A DNA stretch of 38,011 nucleotides from an uncultured Flammeovirgaceae bacterium (GCA_937899105.1 CALBPF010000285.1:1-38011), one strand, 5' to 3'. Shown: positions 26,167 through 34,380, numbered from the stretch's first letter. The notes: generated from the sequence alone by a model not told the origin. Translations and numbers: made by a program.

Positions 26167-26643
26167 ATGCTTATAGATAAGATCGTTTTCAGCTCTGTAA
26201 AATCAGAGCTAGAAGACTATACTACCACAAGCATATACCTGGACGGAACAAACCTTAAGGATATTGTTGAAGAGATAGAAGTAAAACAGTTAAAGGAAAA
26301 GGGGTTGGATATTCCTCACGGTTGCTATGAAGGTATATCGTTTTTTATTGCTTTTCACAACCAGAATCACTTTTTGTGTAAAACATTAAATGACTATACT
26401 TATCAAGATCAGCGATATACGCTATATGAGTATAAGTACTCAGGAATTCCTGGCGACCATAGTCTTGCCTGTAAAATATCTATTGGAGACAAAGAGATAT
26501 TATGGCATGATTTTAAAAACTTCTCTAGAATTATTCCCTTTGAATTAGACTACGATGGGCTTGAATTTCACTTCTGTAAGAAGCAATACTGTGAAGCCAT
26601 AGATCTGATTAGAAATAAGGAGGAGGGAAACATATTTGTATAA
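26167..26643 (+). CDS. Hypothetical protein, unknown function
   Basis: The 158-residue protein has no signal peptide or membrane segment and is acidic and aromatic-rich (FFIAFHNQNHFLCKTLNDYT, RYTLYEYKYSG, ILWHDFKNFSRIIPFELDY). Alternating hydrophobic residues suggest a mainly beta fold. Five cysteines are scattered (CYEG, FLCK, LACK, HFCKKQYC) without a clear metal-binding pattern. It lies 29 bp after acnB on the same strand and could be read from the same transcript, but I know of no functional link. I do not recognise the family. Confidence 0.6.
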   Translation: MLIDKIVFSSVKSELEDYTTTSIYLDGTNLKDIVEEIEVKQLKEKGLDIPHGCYEGISFFIAFHNQNHFLCKTLNDYTYQDQRYTLYEYKYSGIPGDHSLACKISIGDKEILWHDFKNFSRIIPFELDYDGLEFHFCKKQYCEAIDLIRNKEEGNIFV

Positions 26644-26801
26644 ATTCTTGGATTCAATAATCTAATCGGAGCGACTTGTTTTTTAAAATTTATAGATGAT
26701 AGGCAAAGAACTTTAATTTATATCATCTTGATATAAGCTCCTAACAAGACCAGAACAACTTTCGTCTACGCCAATGTCGGCGAATTTCCTTAATTTGAAG
26801 T

Positions 26802-27563
26802 ATGAAGAAATTACTTGCTCTTGTCTTCCTTTTACAGAGTACCTTCCCCGCTATTGGTCAAGACGACTTTTCTCTACAGTTTGACCACGTAGCGCTTTCC
26901 GTCAAGAATCTTGACGAGTCAACTGCCTTTTATGTCGATATTTTGAACCTGAAAGAAATCACAAATAGAACACAGAATCCAGGCATCCGGTGGTTTTCAT
27001 TAGGGGAAGGAAAGGAGCTTCACCTGGTATCTACTGTGCCGGGAGAAGTGAAAATCAATAAGGCCGTTCACTTCGCCTTGACTACTGAAAATTATGACGC
27101 CTTTGTAGATCGGTTGAAAGCCAATAAGATCGCTTACCAGAGCTGGCCGGGGATCCTGAACAAAATCAGCGTTCGGCCCGATGGTATTCGTCAGGTTTAC
27201 ATCCGGGACCCTGACGGATATTGGATAGAAGTGAACAGCGTAAACAATCGGGTGGGCGATCTCCCGGATCCGGTAGAAGCGAAATGGAAGGGACAAGAAG
27301 TCTGCAAGGTGATTGAAGAAAATGAAGAATTACGAACATTGAAATGTATTTTTCCTCCTGGCGTCGGTCATGATAAACATTTTCACGCGAAACACTACGG
27401 CTACACCCTAAAAGGTAGCGCCTTTAAAATCACAGATGCTGAAGGTACCCGTGAAGTAAACGTGACTACAGGAAGTGATTTCTTTAATTCCGCCATGAAT
27501 TGGCATGAAGTAGAGAATATAGGAGACAGTACCGCCGTTTTTTTAATAATGGAGATTAAGTAG
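26802..27563 (+). CDS. Secreted VOC-cupin fusion protein
   Basis: The 253-residue protein starts with a signal peptide (LLALVFLLQSTFPAIGQ). Residues about 25-150 form a VOC/glyoxalase domain: FDHVALSVKNLDESTAFYVD, KAVHFALTTENYDAFVDRL and VYIRDPDGYWIEV. H29, H70 or H84 and the final E are candidate metal ligands of the family. Residues about 165-253 form a cupin domain: LKCIFPPGVGHDKHFHAKHY (an HxxxHxH-like cluster), YTLKGSAFKITDAEGTREVN and MNWHEVENIGDS. The cupin keeps a His-rich first motif and so may bind metal. Joining two metal-dependent beta folds in one exported chain suggests a dioxygenase, isomerase or sensor-like activity on a small molecule. No operon partner is evident. Confidence 0.82.
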   Translation: MKKLLALVFLLQSTFPAIGQDDFSLQFDHVALSVKNLDESTAFYVDILNLKEITNRTQNPGIRWFSLGEGKELHLVSTVPGEVKINKAVHFALTTENYDAFVDRLKANKIAYQSWPGILNKISVRPDGIRQVYIRDPDGYWIEVNSVNNRVGDLPDPVEAKWKGQEVCKVIEENEELRTLKCIFPPGVGHDKHFHAKHYGYTLKGSAFKITDAEGTREVNVTTGSDFFNSAMNWHEVENIGDSTAVFLIMEIK

Positions 27564-27726
27564 AATTATCTGAACGAGGATCATCCAGAGACTTAGTAAA
27601 ACAATTAGCTAGGCCCTCTCTTGGAAGTGGCAATGAAGCAAAGTACTGAAAAGGCCGGGCGAAGAGATGAAATGACTTGATAAACACAACCTAAGTGATT
27701 TGAACAATAAGAATTATCTTCATTTT

Positions 27727-28428
27727 ATGAAAAAAGTTATGGTCTTACTTTTTCTTTTGGCCCTATGGCTATCAGGTTGTGATCAAAAGCCGGTAATGGA
27801 AGGTTTGTGGTTGGTGAAGAAGGTCACGGTTGGTAATGAAGACGTGACTCCCAATGCCCGATGGACTAGGTTCAATGCAGATCATACCTATGAATCGGGC
27901 AATGGTTGGTTTCAACATACCTTAGGTACATGGCAACTGGATAATGAGGAGAATGAACTCACCATGCTTAATACCAACGGAATAAAGGATGATCAAGAGC
28001 CCTTTACAATAAGCATTTCTGATTCAGAGATGTATTGGAGTCGTCAGGAGGAGGGGTTAAAGGTAGAAGTGACCTTGTTGCGATCAAATGAACTTCCTCA
28101 AACCTACGGTGATCAGCTTTTAGGTCTTTGGCAACTAAAAAAAGTTAAGGGAGGTGGACCTTACTTCAATTCGGACAGTATTCAGGAAAGTGATTACCTA
28201 TTCTTAAGATGGGATAAGCGTTTTGTGATCCGTGCTAATAACCGGAGAGTGAACGGGGTATATAACGTACATGGTCATAAGGCTGAATTAGAGTTGATCC
28301 CTTACAACAACGAGCTAGATCGAGATTTTTGGTCCGTCGATTTTGACGATGACGAGATAATTCTAACCCGATTGAACTCGGACAGTTTGATCACGAGAAC
28401 CTTCAGTAGAATTGATGCATTTCCCTAA
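27727..28428 (+). CDS. Lipoprotein with two lipocalin-like repeats
   Basis: The frame is open from 27700, but ATG 27727 gives a clean lipoprotein signal (VMVLLFLLALWLSGC), so I choose it (233 residues). Two similar halves follow. The first starts MEGLWLVKKVTVGNEDVTP and continues with WTRFNADHTYESGNGWFQHT and TWQLDNEENELTM. The second starts LLGLWQLKKVKGGG and continues with YLFLRWDKRFVIRANNRRV and VYNVHGHKAELELI. The GLWxxKKV opening and the T-W-x-L or V-Y-N-V strand resemble the lipocalin-like domain of many Bacteroidota lipoproteins. It is an outer-membrane or periplasmic protein, function unknown. The reductase gene starts 10 bp later, so the two are probably co-transcribed. Confidence 0.75.
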   Translation: MKKVMVLLFLLALWLSGCDQKPVMEGLWLVKKVTVGNEDVTPNARWTRFNADHTYESGNGWFQHTLGTWQLDNEENELTMLNTNGIKDDQEPFTISISDSEMYWSRQEEGLKVEVTLLRSNELPQTYGDQLLGLWQLKKVKGGGPYFNSDSIQESDYLFLRWDKRFVIRANNRRVNGVYNVHGHKAELELIPYNNELDRDFWSVDFDDDEIILTRLNSDSLITRTFSRIDAFP

Positions 28429-28438
28429 TTTGATTTGA

Positions 28439-28978
28439 ATGAAACCAACCAATCACATTTTCATAGCCACCAGTCTGGACGGTTACATAGCAGATAAAAA
28501 CGGTGGAATTGATTTTTTGGACACTTTTCCTGACATCAATACCATCGATTCAGGCTATGCTGCCTTTACTGCGGATATTGATGCGCTGGTTATGGGTCGT
28601 ACTACCTTTGAAACGGTATGTTCTTTCGATATCGATTGGCCTTATGAGAAGCCCGTATTTGTGCTCAGTACTACATTAGACTCAATACCTGAAAAATACG
28701 AGGGCAAAGCACATTTAATCAAGGGGACGCTTACCGAAATGCTTGATCAGATCCATCAACGGGGCTATAAAAGATTATATATCGACGGTGGCACAACTAT
28801 ACAAAGCTTTTTTAAAGCCGATCTGATCGATAGTATGGTAATTACCGTTATCCCGGTATTGCTGGGTGATGGTGTGCCTTTATTCGGTGAATTACCCAAC
28901 CCGCTCAAATTTGAATGTTTTGAATCTAAAGTGTATTTGAATAAGATCGTTCAAAACCACTTTAGACGAGTACGGTAA
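28439..28978 (+). CDS. RibD C-terminal/dihydrofolate-reductase-like protein
   Basis: The 179-residue cytoplasmic protein has the fold of the RibD reductase domain. Its motifs are IFIATSLDGYIADKNGGIDF (start of the Rossmann-like sheet), ALVMGRTTFETV (nucleotide-binding turn), KPVFVLSTT, RLYIDGGTTIQSFFKADLID (the GG-binding loop for NADPH) and VITVIPVLLGDGVPLFGELP. The family reduces pterin- or pyrimidine-like substrates with NADPH, but most stand-alone members are uncharacterised. It lies 10 bp after the two-repeat lipoprotein gene and converges with the minus-strand permease, with only 3 bp between the two stop codons. Confidence 0.9.
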   Translation: MKPTNHIFIATSLDGYIADKNGGIDFLDTFPDINTIDSGYAAFTADIDALVMGRTTFETVCSFDIDWPYEKPVFVLSTTLDSIPEKYEGKAHLIKGTLTEMLDQIHQRGYKRLYIDGGTTIQSFFKADLIDSMVITVIPVLLGDGVPLFGELPNPLKFECFESKVYLNKIVQNHFRRVR

Positions 28979-28981
28979 CTG

Positions 28982-31621
28982 TCATTCGCTTTTCAATGTG
29001 TCTACCGGGTTGATGTAGGAAGCTTTAAACGCGTGATAAAAGACGGTGGACATGGCAATCAAAAAAGTGAGGGCTCCTGCCAGCATAAAGGGCCAAGGAG
29101 AAAGTTCTACGCGGTAAGCAAAACCATTTAACCACTGTTCCAGGAACAAGTAGGACAATGGTATGCCGATCAGAAAAGCAACTAAGAGCAATACAGAGAA
29201 CTCTTTGGACAACAGGCTCATAATCTGAGAAGTCTTAATACCCAATACCTTACGCAGTCCGATTTCTTTAGTTCGCCTTTCGATATTGAAAGTGGCAAGT
29301 CCAAAAAGACCCAGGCAGGCCACACTGATAGCCAGTACGGACAGGATAACTGTAATCTTGCTGAGCTTCTGTTCAGCGGCATAGGATTGATTCAGGCGAT
29401 CTTCGAGAAAGAAAAAATCAAACGGCCGGTCCGGTATAGTAGAGTTCCAGGTGTTCTCCACCACTTCGATCGATTCGGGTATATTTTCACCATCGACGCG
29501 TACCGCCAGGTATTTCATGAATAAATTGAATGCCCTTGGATTAGTAGTCAAGTCCAGCACCAGAGGACCGATAGGATGGTGCTTAGAAACAAAATTGTAA
29601 TCTTTTACTACGCCCACGATTTCACCTTTGAGCTCGTCTCGATGATAGAACCGCTTACCAATGGCTTCCTCGGCGCTGTTCCATCCCATTGCTTTTACCA
29701 TAGATTCGTTGATTACATAAGCAAGTGAATCTTCTGTATTGTAGTCTCTTGAGTAATCTCTACCTGCGGCCAATTCAATGTTCATAGTTTTAGTAAAATC
29801 ATGCAAGACATGAAACCTTGGAAAAGGTTTAGACCGCTCCATGCCTTCGAATCTGTAATTTTCTACCTGATGCTTTGCCCCGATTATTTCTTCCACTCCA
29901 GTGATGGACTTGACACGGGTGCTCTGAAGTAGTTTGTTTCTGAAAGTATCGTAATAATCACCCATAGGCGACCTGATGACCGGAATCATAAGCACATGTT
30001 CCTGGTCAAAACCAACCTCCTGATCTTGCAATAGCCTGAACTGATCGATAGCCACGATGGTACCTGCTATGAGGAACATGGAAATAGCGAACTGGGCGAT
30101 GACCAGGATCTTGCGAAAGTTTAAGCCTTTTACTTTCAGGCGATCTCCCTTCAGCACCGCTACTGCTTGGAATGAGGAGAGTACAAAAGCCGGATAAAAA
30201 CCTGAAAGTAGGCCTATAGAAATCGATAAAACCAGGCCATAGATAATATGTGATGGCAGTAGTAATTGACTAAGATCTATTTCTTTGTTGACCAACTGAT
30301 TAAAGGCTGGCAACAGAAAAGCTACAGCGACAAAGGCGAGACTGACGGCCAGAAATGTCATAAGAATAGATTCAAAAATAAACTGGGTCACTAATTGTGA
30401 CTTATTGCTTCCCAGTGATTTTCTAACCCCGACTTCTTTAGCTCGCTTAGTGGCCCTGGCCGTACTTAAATTTATGAAGTTAACCGTGGCAATAAATAAG
30501 ATGAATATGGCAATGGCTCCGAAAATGTAAATACTCTTAATATCACTATTGGCTTGTATTTCATAGTCCAGTTTGGAATGAAGGTGGATGTCGTGAAGCG
30601 GCTGTAGTTCCAGAGTCACATCGGACTGGATAAATTCCGGGAAATATTTGGCTACAAAAGCGGGAAACTGCTTAATTAAGTCATTCGTAGAAGCGTTTTC
30701 TTTCAATACTATGTACGTCCAGCAGGGGTTCCAATACCACGAAGCGGGGAGGCTGCCGTTATACCATTGCTTTAAGCTTGAAAAGGAAATAATGAAATCA
30801 TACTGAAAGTGGACATTGGTGGGAGCGTCCTCCAACACACCTGTGACCTCAAGCAATTGACCCGCCTGAAACTCTAGCTGTTTTCCTATAGGATCGCCAT
30901 TGCCAAAATATTTAGCGGCCATGGTGGGTGTGATCAGAATAGAGTTGGGTTTGTCCAGGGCATGTTGACGATTTCCGGAAAGGAGCTTGAAATCAAAAAC
31001 ATCAAGAAAGCTAGAGTCGGCAAAAAATATCCGGGATTCGTTAAAGGCCTTGTCCTGTTCTTTATTAGCCAGCGTCAACGTAGGAGACTGGAAGTTAAAT
31101 AACCGAACCATGCCTTCAATATGAGACTGATAATCAGCGGCCAAGGAAGGACCAGTAGGGAAGGGGAGACTAGCAGAATGCTCACCTACACCTTCGCTTT
31201 CAAAACGTTCAAGCACCCGGTAAATTCGATCAGACTTGATATGGAACTGATCATAGCTTAACTCATCCTGAATGTAGAGGAAGGTGAGCATAAAACAGAC
31301 TAGGCCCACAGCCAATCCTGTAATATTTAATGAAGAATATAGCTTCTGCTTACTCAGGTTACGTTTTGTTACTTTAAAGTAGTTACCTAGCATAATAGTG
31401 GTTTTAGTATTCGGAAGTTTCTTAATGGCGAAAGGCCTGAAAAAGTCTACGACGCCGGCCAGGAATAGTGTTTTGGCCACTAATGGACCACTAGTTTCTA
31501 AACGCTCTTCGAAAAGCTCGTAAAGATCACCTCTTAGTATTTCAATCTCTTCTTCGCAGCAAAATAGATCGAGAAGCCAATCCATCCATTTCGGAGGAAG
31601 TCGTTCTGGAAGATTACTCAT
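28982..31621 (-). CDS. FtsX/MacB-type ABC transporter permease with N-terminal prefix domain
   Basis: The 879-residue protein starts with a soluble prefix (about 1-70) beginning PERLPPKWMDWLLDLFCCEE and containing ILRGDLYELFEERLETSG, the 'permease prefix' type linked to PadR genes. Then comes a MacB-like module: TM1 near 92-113, a periplasmic domain (YDQFHIKSDRIYRVLE...), and an FtsX unit with TMs near 365-450 containing KRAKEVGVRKSLGSNKSQLV. A second periplasmic part and a second FtsX unit (RRTKEIGLRKVLGIKTSQIM) end in NPVDTLKSE. These permeases usually work with a separate ATPase in efflux or envelope remodelling; no ATPase gene is nearby. Its start overlaps the padR end by 8 bp, so the two are translationally coupled. 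Confidence 0.93.
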   Translation of the reverse strand: MSNLPERLPPKWMDWLLDLFCCEEEIEILRGDLYELFEERLETSGPLVAKTLFLAGVVDFFRPFAIKKLPNTKTTIMLGNYFKVTKRNLSKQKLYSSLNITGLAVGLVCFMLTFLYIQDELSYDQFHIKSDRIYRVLERFESEGVGEHSASLPFPTGPSLAADYQSHIEGMVRLFNFQSPTLTLANKEQDKAFNESRIFFADSSFLDVFDFKLLSGNRQHALDKPNSILITPTMAAKYFGNGDPIGKQLEFQAGQLLEVTGVLEDAPTNVHFQYDFIISFSSLKQWYNGSLPASWYWNPCWTYIVLKENASTNDLIKQFPAFVAKYFPEFIQSDVTLELQPLHDIHLHSKLDYEIQANSDIKSIYIFGAIAIFILFIATVNFINLSTARATKRAKEVGVRKSLGSNKSQLVTQFIFESILMTFLAVSLAFVAVAFLLPAFNQLVNKEIDLSQLLLPSHIIYGLVLSISIGLLSGFYPAFVLSSFQAVAVLKGDRLKVKGLNFRKILVIAQFAISMFLIAGTIVAIDQFRLLQDQEVGFDQEHVLMIPVIRSPMGDYYDTFRNKLLQSTRVKSITGVEEIIGAKHQVENYRFEGMERSKPFPRFHVLHDFTKTMNIELAAGRDYSRDYNTEDSLAYVINESMVKAMGWNSAEEAIGKRFYHRDELKGEIVGVVKDYNFVSKHHPIGPLVLDLTTNPRAFNLFMKYLAVRVDGENIPESIEVVENTWNSTIPDRPFDFFFLEDRLNQSYAAEQKLSKITVILSVLAISVACLGLFGLATFNIERRTKEIGLRKVLGIKTSQIMSLLSKEFSVLLLVAFLIGIPLSYLFLEQWLNGFAYRVELSPWPFMLAGALTFLIAMSTVFYHAFKASYINPVDTLKSE

Positions 31622-31946
31622 GTGATAAACCTAGTTTCGGAAGTGCATGATATAAACCGGAGCGCAGTTCAAAAGATTGGTCTAGCGCCTTACGACCAAA
31701 AGCCGTAAGCGTGTAAAACCGTTTCCTACGTCCACCTCTTGATTTAGTAGCGCCACCTTCATAGGAGTCTAAAAACCCCTTTTTTGTGAGACGGTTTAGT
31801 GCGGAGTGCAATGCTCCAATGCTAGGGTTACGTCCGGTATGTTCCTTTAATGTATTCTTAATGGATAGACTGTAGGCTTCATCATTTAAAGTTCCAATAA
31901 CCAGGAGTACGAGCTCTTCAAATTCACCGAGTTGCGTTGACTTCAT
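31614..31946 (-). CDS. PadR-family transcriptional regulator
   Basis: The 110-residue protein is a PadR winged helix: LGEFEELVLLVIGTLNDEAY, then PSIGALHSALNRLTKKGFLD (recognition helix), GGRRKRFYTLTAFGRKALDQ (wing) and a short C-terminal helix. PadR dimers repress efflux and stress genes and are released by small molecules. The stop overlaps the permease start by 8 bp, so this is a regulator-transporter pair, probably autoregulated. The divergent gap to the exported-protein gene (ATG 32007) is 60 bp and contains GTATAC, but no convincing operator palindrome was found. Confidence 0.93.
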   Translation of the reverse strand: MKSTQLGEFEELVLLVIGTLNDEAYSLSIKNTLKEHTGRNPSIGALHSALNRLTKKGFLDSYEGGATKSRGGRRKRFYTLTAFGRKALDQSFELRSGLYHALPKLGLSHE

Positions 31947-32006
31947 GAAATAGCCAACGTGATAAAAACTTATTTGTTTCCTAATCGTATACTAAATAAA
32001 AAATTT

Positions 32007-32408
32007 ATGAAAGTATTAACTCTTTTCTTCGTCCTTTTCATGTTTGACGCTGCTACTGCACAATCGGATACTAGGATTTCAACCATTGAATTTGTACAAA
32101 TACTTGATGATAATAAGGAAGAGGCCCTCTTTTATTATCAAAATAATTGGAAGGTGTTACGAGAGATGGCAGTCAAGAAGAGCTACATCGATTCTTTTGA
32201 GCTTCTTGAGGTAGAATTTACTGAAGATCAACCTTACCACATTATACTCATGACCACATTTGCTAACAAGGATCAATTTGAGAAAAGGGAAGAGTACTTC
32301 GAGGAGTTGATCAAGGCCAAGGGCCCTTTAAGATTACTGAACGAAAAAAAACCAGGTGAATTCCGGAAGAACCTTTATTTGAAAGAGCGTGTCATGCACC
32401 TGAATTAG
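32007..32408 (+). CDS. Small exported protein, possible dimeric alpha-beta barrel
   Basis: The frame is open from 31959, but ATG 32007 gives a normal signal peptide (KVLTLFFVLFMFDAATAQ), so I choose it (133 residues). The mature part reads STIEFVQILDDNKEEALFYY, then YIDSFELLEVEFTEDQPYHI and ILMTTFANKDQFEKREEYFE. This beta-alpha-beta-beta pattern resembles antibiotic-biosynthesis-monooxygenase or NIPSNAP-type dimeric barrels, although no catalytic residues can be identified. It is divergent from the first padR and 55 bp before the broken VOC gene, so it may share regulation with either. Function unknown. Confidence 0.6.
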   Translation: MKVLTLFFVLFMFDAATAQSDTRISTIEFVQILDDNKEEALFYYQNNWKVLREMAVKKSYIDSFELLEVEFTEDQPYHIILMTTFANKDQFEKREEYFEELIKAKGPLRLLNEKKPGEFRKNLYLKERVMHLN

Positions 32409-32463
32409 CTTTAAATAGCTAGACTCACTTGTGGTCTGATGAATTTCATCATATCTTTTCACC

Positions 32464-33030
32464 GTGAGGAGATTCATCATTTTACTTATTGCTCCGGTCA
32501 TTTTTTTAGGCTGTGTCACCAACGGAGACAATAAGCCACTGATTGCCTTTGATGTCTATTGTGAAATGGTGGCGAATGACGCCAAACCTTTAGCGCTCCA
32601 TTATCCTATGGAACCTGAAGAGGTTGACGGCTTGTGGAAAGAGTTTACCGGCATTGCAGAAAAGTATGATGTACAGCTACACAGGGAAGATGACTTTCCA
32701 GTTTCAGCGCTTTTTCCTGCTGAAGCGACTCAGGGCAAGTCTGTGGTTTTCATTTACAGGGGGGACAGACTCAAACAATACGAGCAATGGAAAAGCGACT
32801 TGCAGAATGCTGAAGATTACCCAAAGGAGCAAGAGGCGCTGGCTAGACGATTTGGTAGACTGTTGGGCTACAGCTCCCAAGGCATTAACGATTTGTTGAG
32901 TGAGAACACCGCCTACCGGAGTCTGGCTTCTTTTGAAGTAGAAAAACAGCTCACCCACCTGTATTATGAAAACCTGCCGGAAGCCATTGATTTTTACAGT
33001 CGTGTTATTGGCTTTGACCAGTTAGATTAA
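32464..33030 (+). CDS. VOC-family lipoprotein, N-terminal part of gene broken by in-frame stops
   Basis: The start is GTG 32464, giving a lipoprotein signal (FIILLIAPVIFLGC). Residues about 25-150 form a region I do not recognise (KPLALHYPMEPEEVDGLWKE, VVFIYRGDRLKQYEQWKSDL). A VOC domain then begins at about residue 165 (KQLTHLYYENLPEAIDFYSR) and is cut off by TAA 33028-33030, right after GFDQLD. The same frame continues GVLQIS, meets a second TAA at 33049-33051, and is then open (DAYIHQHDLTDDHP...) through 33684. CAA-to-TAA and GAA- or AAA-to-TAA changes would explain the two stops. The product is a truncated, probably useless fragment. Confidence 0.72.
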   Translation: MRRFIILLIAPVIFLGCVTNGDNKPLIAFDVYCEMVANDAKPLALHYPMEPEEVDGLWKEFTGIAEKYDVQLHREDDFPVSALFPAEATQGKSVVFIYRGDRLKQYEQWKSDLQNAEDYPKEQEALARRFGRLLGYSSQGINDLLSENTAYRSLASFEVEKQLTHLYYENLPEAIDFYSRVIGFDQLD

Positions 33031-33126
33031 GGGGTATTACAAATTAGTTAAGACGCGTATATTCATCAGCATGATTTAACTGACGACCATCCAAAAGATC
33101 AACCCAAGTCTACTGCCATCGCTTTT

Positions 33127-33684
33127 TTGACAAATCAACTGCCAGAGTGGTATGCTTACGTTGAGGAGAACAAAGTACCTATTAAGTATACCTACAAACC
33201 GCGCGAAGGTGGACCGCATGATGGATTTGTAGCTATTGACCCGGGCGGGTACCTGTTGGAATTTGAACAATTCAAACAACATCCCGAAAATGAGCTCTTT
33301 ATGGCGGTCTTAGAAGGAGCGCCACGAGTCGAAACTTCTATTCCCAACCTCAATTTTTACGGGTCGATTACCTGGACGTACCACAAAGACATATTGAAAA
33401 TGCAAAGGTTCTACGAGGAGGTTTTGGGCTATCGGTTAGTAGCCGATCAGGGCTGGACCAAGATCTACCAAACATCGCCCACCGGATTCATAGGTCTGGT
33501 AGATGAGCGTAGAGGGATGGAAGATTATGCAGATGCTAAAGCGTTAGAGATTGAGTGGATGGTTGTGGAGTTTGCAAGTTTTGATGAATATGCTGCAGCG
33601 TATTGGTCTGAATTCAATTATGCCAGGAATTCGTTATTGGGCCCTGAAAACTACATTTATCGTGTGCACAGTAGCGATCCTTAA
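33127..33684 (+). CDS. C-terminal part of broken VOC gene (two glyoxalase-like units)
   Basis: This frame is in phase with 32464-33030 and is actually open from 33052; TTG 33127 is only a nominal start. It first completes the interrupted VOC unit: WYAYVEENKVPIKYTYKPRE, then HDGFVAIDPGGYLLEFEQF, the metal-ligand-bearing end strand. It then carries a second VOC unit: NLNFYGSITWTYHKDILKMQ, RFYEEVLGYRLVADQGWTKI and IEWMVVEFASFDEYAAAYWS. The original protein was thus a lipoprotein with paired VOC units. No plausible ribosome site precedes 33127, so it is likely a pseudogene remnant. Confidence 0.7.
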   Translation: MTNQLPEWYAYVEENKVPIKYTYKPREGGPHDGFVAIDPGGYLLEFEQFKQHPENELFMAVLEGAPRVETSIPNLNFYGSITWTYHKDILKMQRFYEEVLGYRLVADQGWTKIYQTSPTGFIGLVDERRGMEDYADAKALEIEWMVVEFASFDEYAAAYWSEFNYARNSLLGPENYIYRVHSSDP

Positions 33685-33756
33685 ACGATGCCATTATAAT
33701 GAATGTCACTCTTTATTGATCGAGTGTGAAATTGTCACGATCGCCTTTTAGCTAAT

Positions 33757-33857
33757 AAGTCATTTCGTAACGTAGTGGAGACATCCTTGCCACAAAGAAA
33801 GGACGCGTTCACTTGTTTGGGGGCTAAGATCTCTCCGTTCACACTGCGAGATGACTT
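33757..33857. repeat. Imperfect inverted-repeat element
   Basis: The left arm 33757-33790 begins AAGTCATTTCGTAACGTAG. The right arm 33825-33857 has the reverse complement AAGTCATCTCGCAGTGTGAA. The arms match at most positions and enclose about 35 bp. This 'GTCATNTCG...GGAGANATC' pattern resembles dispersed, REP/MITE-like palindromic elements in intergenic DNA of Bacteroidota. Transcribed, it would fold into a long hairpin and could act as a terminator for the broken VOC gene. Confidence 0.55.
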
Positions 33858-34009
33858 AAAAATGTTGCTACTCATTTTTCGATATTGATACTCACGACAT
33901 ACTGAAATAAAATAACCAATCTGATTGAAGACTTGACAATTTGAAATGCACTCTTATAGATCTAAAAATTATTACTTCAATTAGGAATAAAATAATTTCT
34001 GTTTATATT

Positions 34010-34024
34010 TACTTCATTGAAGTA
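34010..34024. promoter_or_regulatory. Candidate PadR operator palindrome
   Basis: TACTTCA-T-TGAAGTA is a perfect 7+1+7 palindrome 23 bp upstream of the padR ATG at 34048. An extra TACTTCA half-site lies at 33973-33979. The position just downstream of an AT-rich promoter-like stretch, immediately before a repressor gene, is what autoregulation would look like. The pattern resembles TACTTTG...CAAAGTA sites that I recall upstream of related padR genes. Confidence 0.55.
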
Positions 34025-34047
34025 TTTATAATAAGCATCTAAATGAA

Positions 34048-34380
34048 ATGAAAAAAAGCCGGCTGGGAGAATTTCAGGAACTTATACTGATGACGATAAT
34101 CGTACTCCAGGAGGAGGCGTACGGCATGGAAATACAGCGCGATTTGGAAGCAAGGTTGAACGAGCGCTTGAGTGTAGGCGCTATCCAAACTGCTTTGAAG
34201 CGAATGGAAGAAAAGGGGTTCCTGGTTTCTGAATGGGGTGAGGCCACTCAGAAGCGGGGAGGGAAGCGCAAGCGCATCTATCAGGCAACGCCCTATGCGC
34301 ATCGAGTGCTACGTGAAATGAAGGACATCAGGGCACAACTGTGGAAGGCCATGCCTGAATTGGGAATAAGTAAAACCTGA
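34048..34380 (+). CDS. PadR-family transcriptional regulator (second module)
   Basis: The 110-residue PadR winged helix contains LGEFQELILMTIIVLQEEAY, then LSVGAIQTALKRMEEKGFLV (recognition helix) and KRGGKRKRIYQATPYAHRVL (wing). It is a paralogue of the regulator at 31614: length and the LGEF start are the same and the recognition helix is similar but not identical. Its TGA and the ATG of the permease overlap (TGATG at 34378-34382), so the two are translationally coupled. The palindrome at 34010-34024 is a likely autoregulatory operator. It presumably represses the downstream permease pair until an unknown ligand is sensed. Confidence 0.94.
   Translation: MKKSRLGEFQELILMTIIVLQEEAYGMEIQRDLEARLNERLSVGAIQTALKRMEEKGFLVSEWGEATQKRGGKRKRIYQATPYAHRVLREMKDIRAQLWKAMPELGISKT

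Larger units (their letters stand above)
33685..34047. other. 363-bp intergenic region before second padR
   Basis: No gene is visible. It holds the imperfect inverted repeat (33757-33857) and then AT-rich DNA leading to the second padR, with a TATATTTA near -7-type box around 34004-34011 and the palindrome at 34010-34024. Confidence 0.5.

Noticed and set aside
26769..26785. CGCC...GGCG mini-hairpin before the VOC-cupin gene
   Set aside because: Only four base pairs and no T-tract; too weak to call.
31947..32006. GTATAC-centred operator for the first padR
   Set aside because: Only a 6-bp palindrome core with poor flanks; cannot be told from chance in AT-rich DNA.
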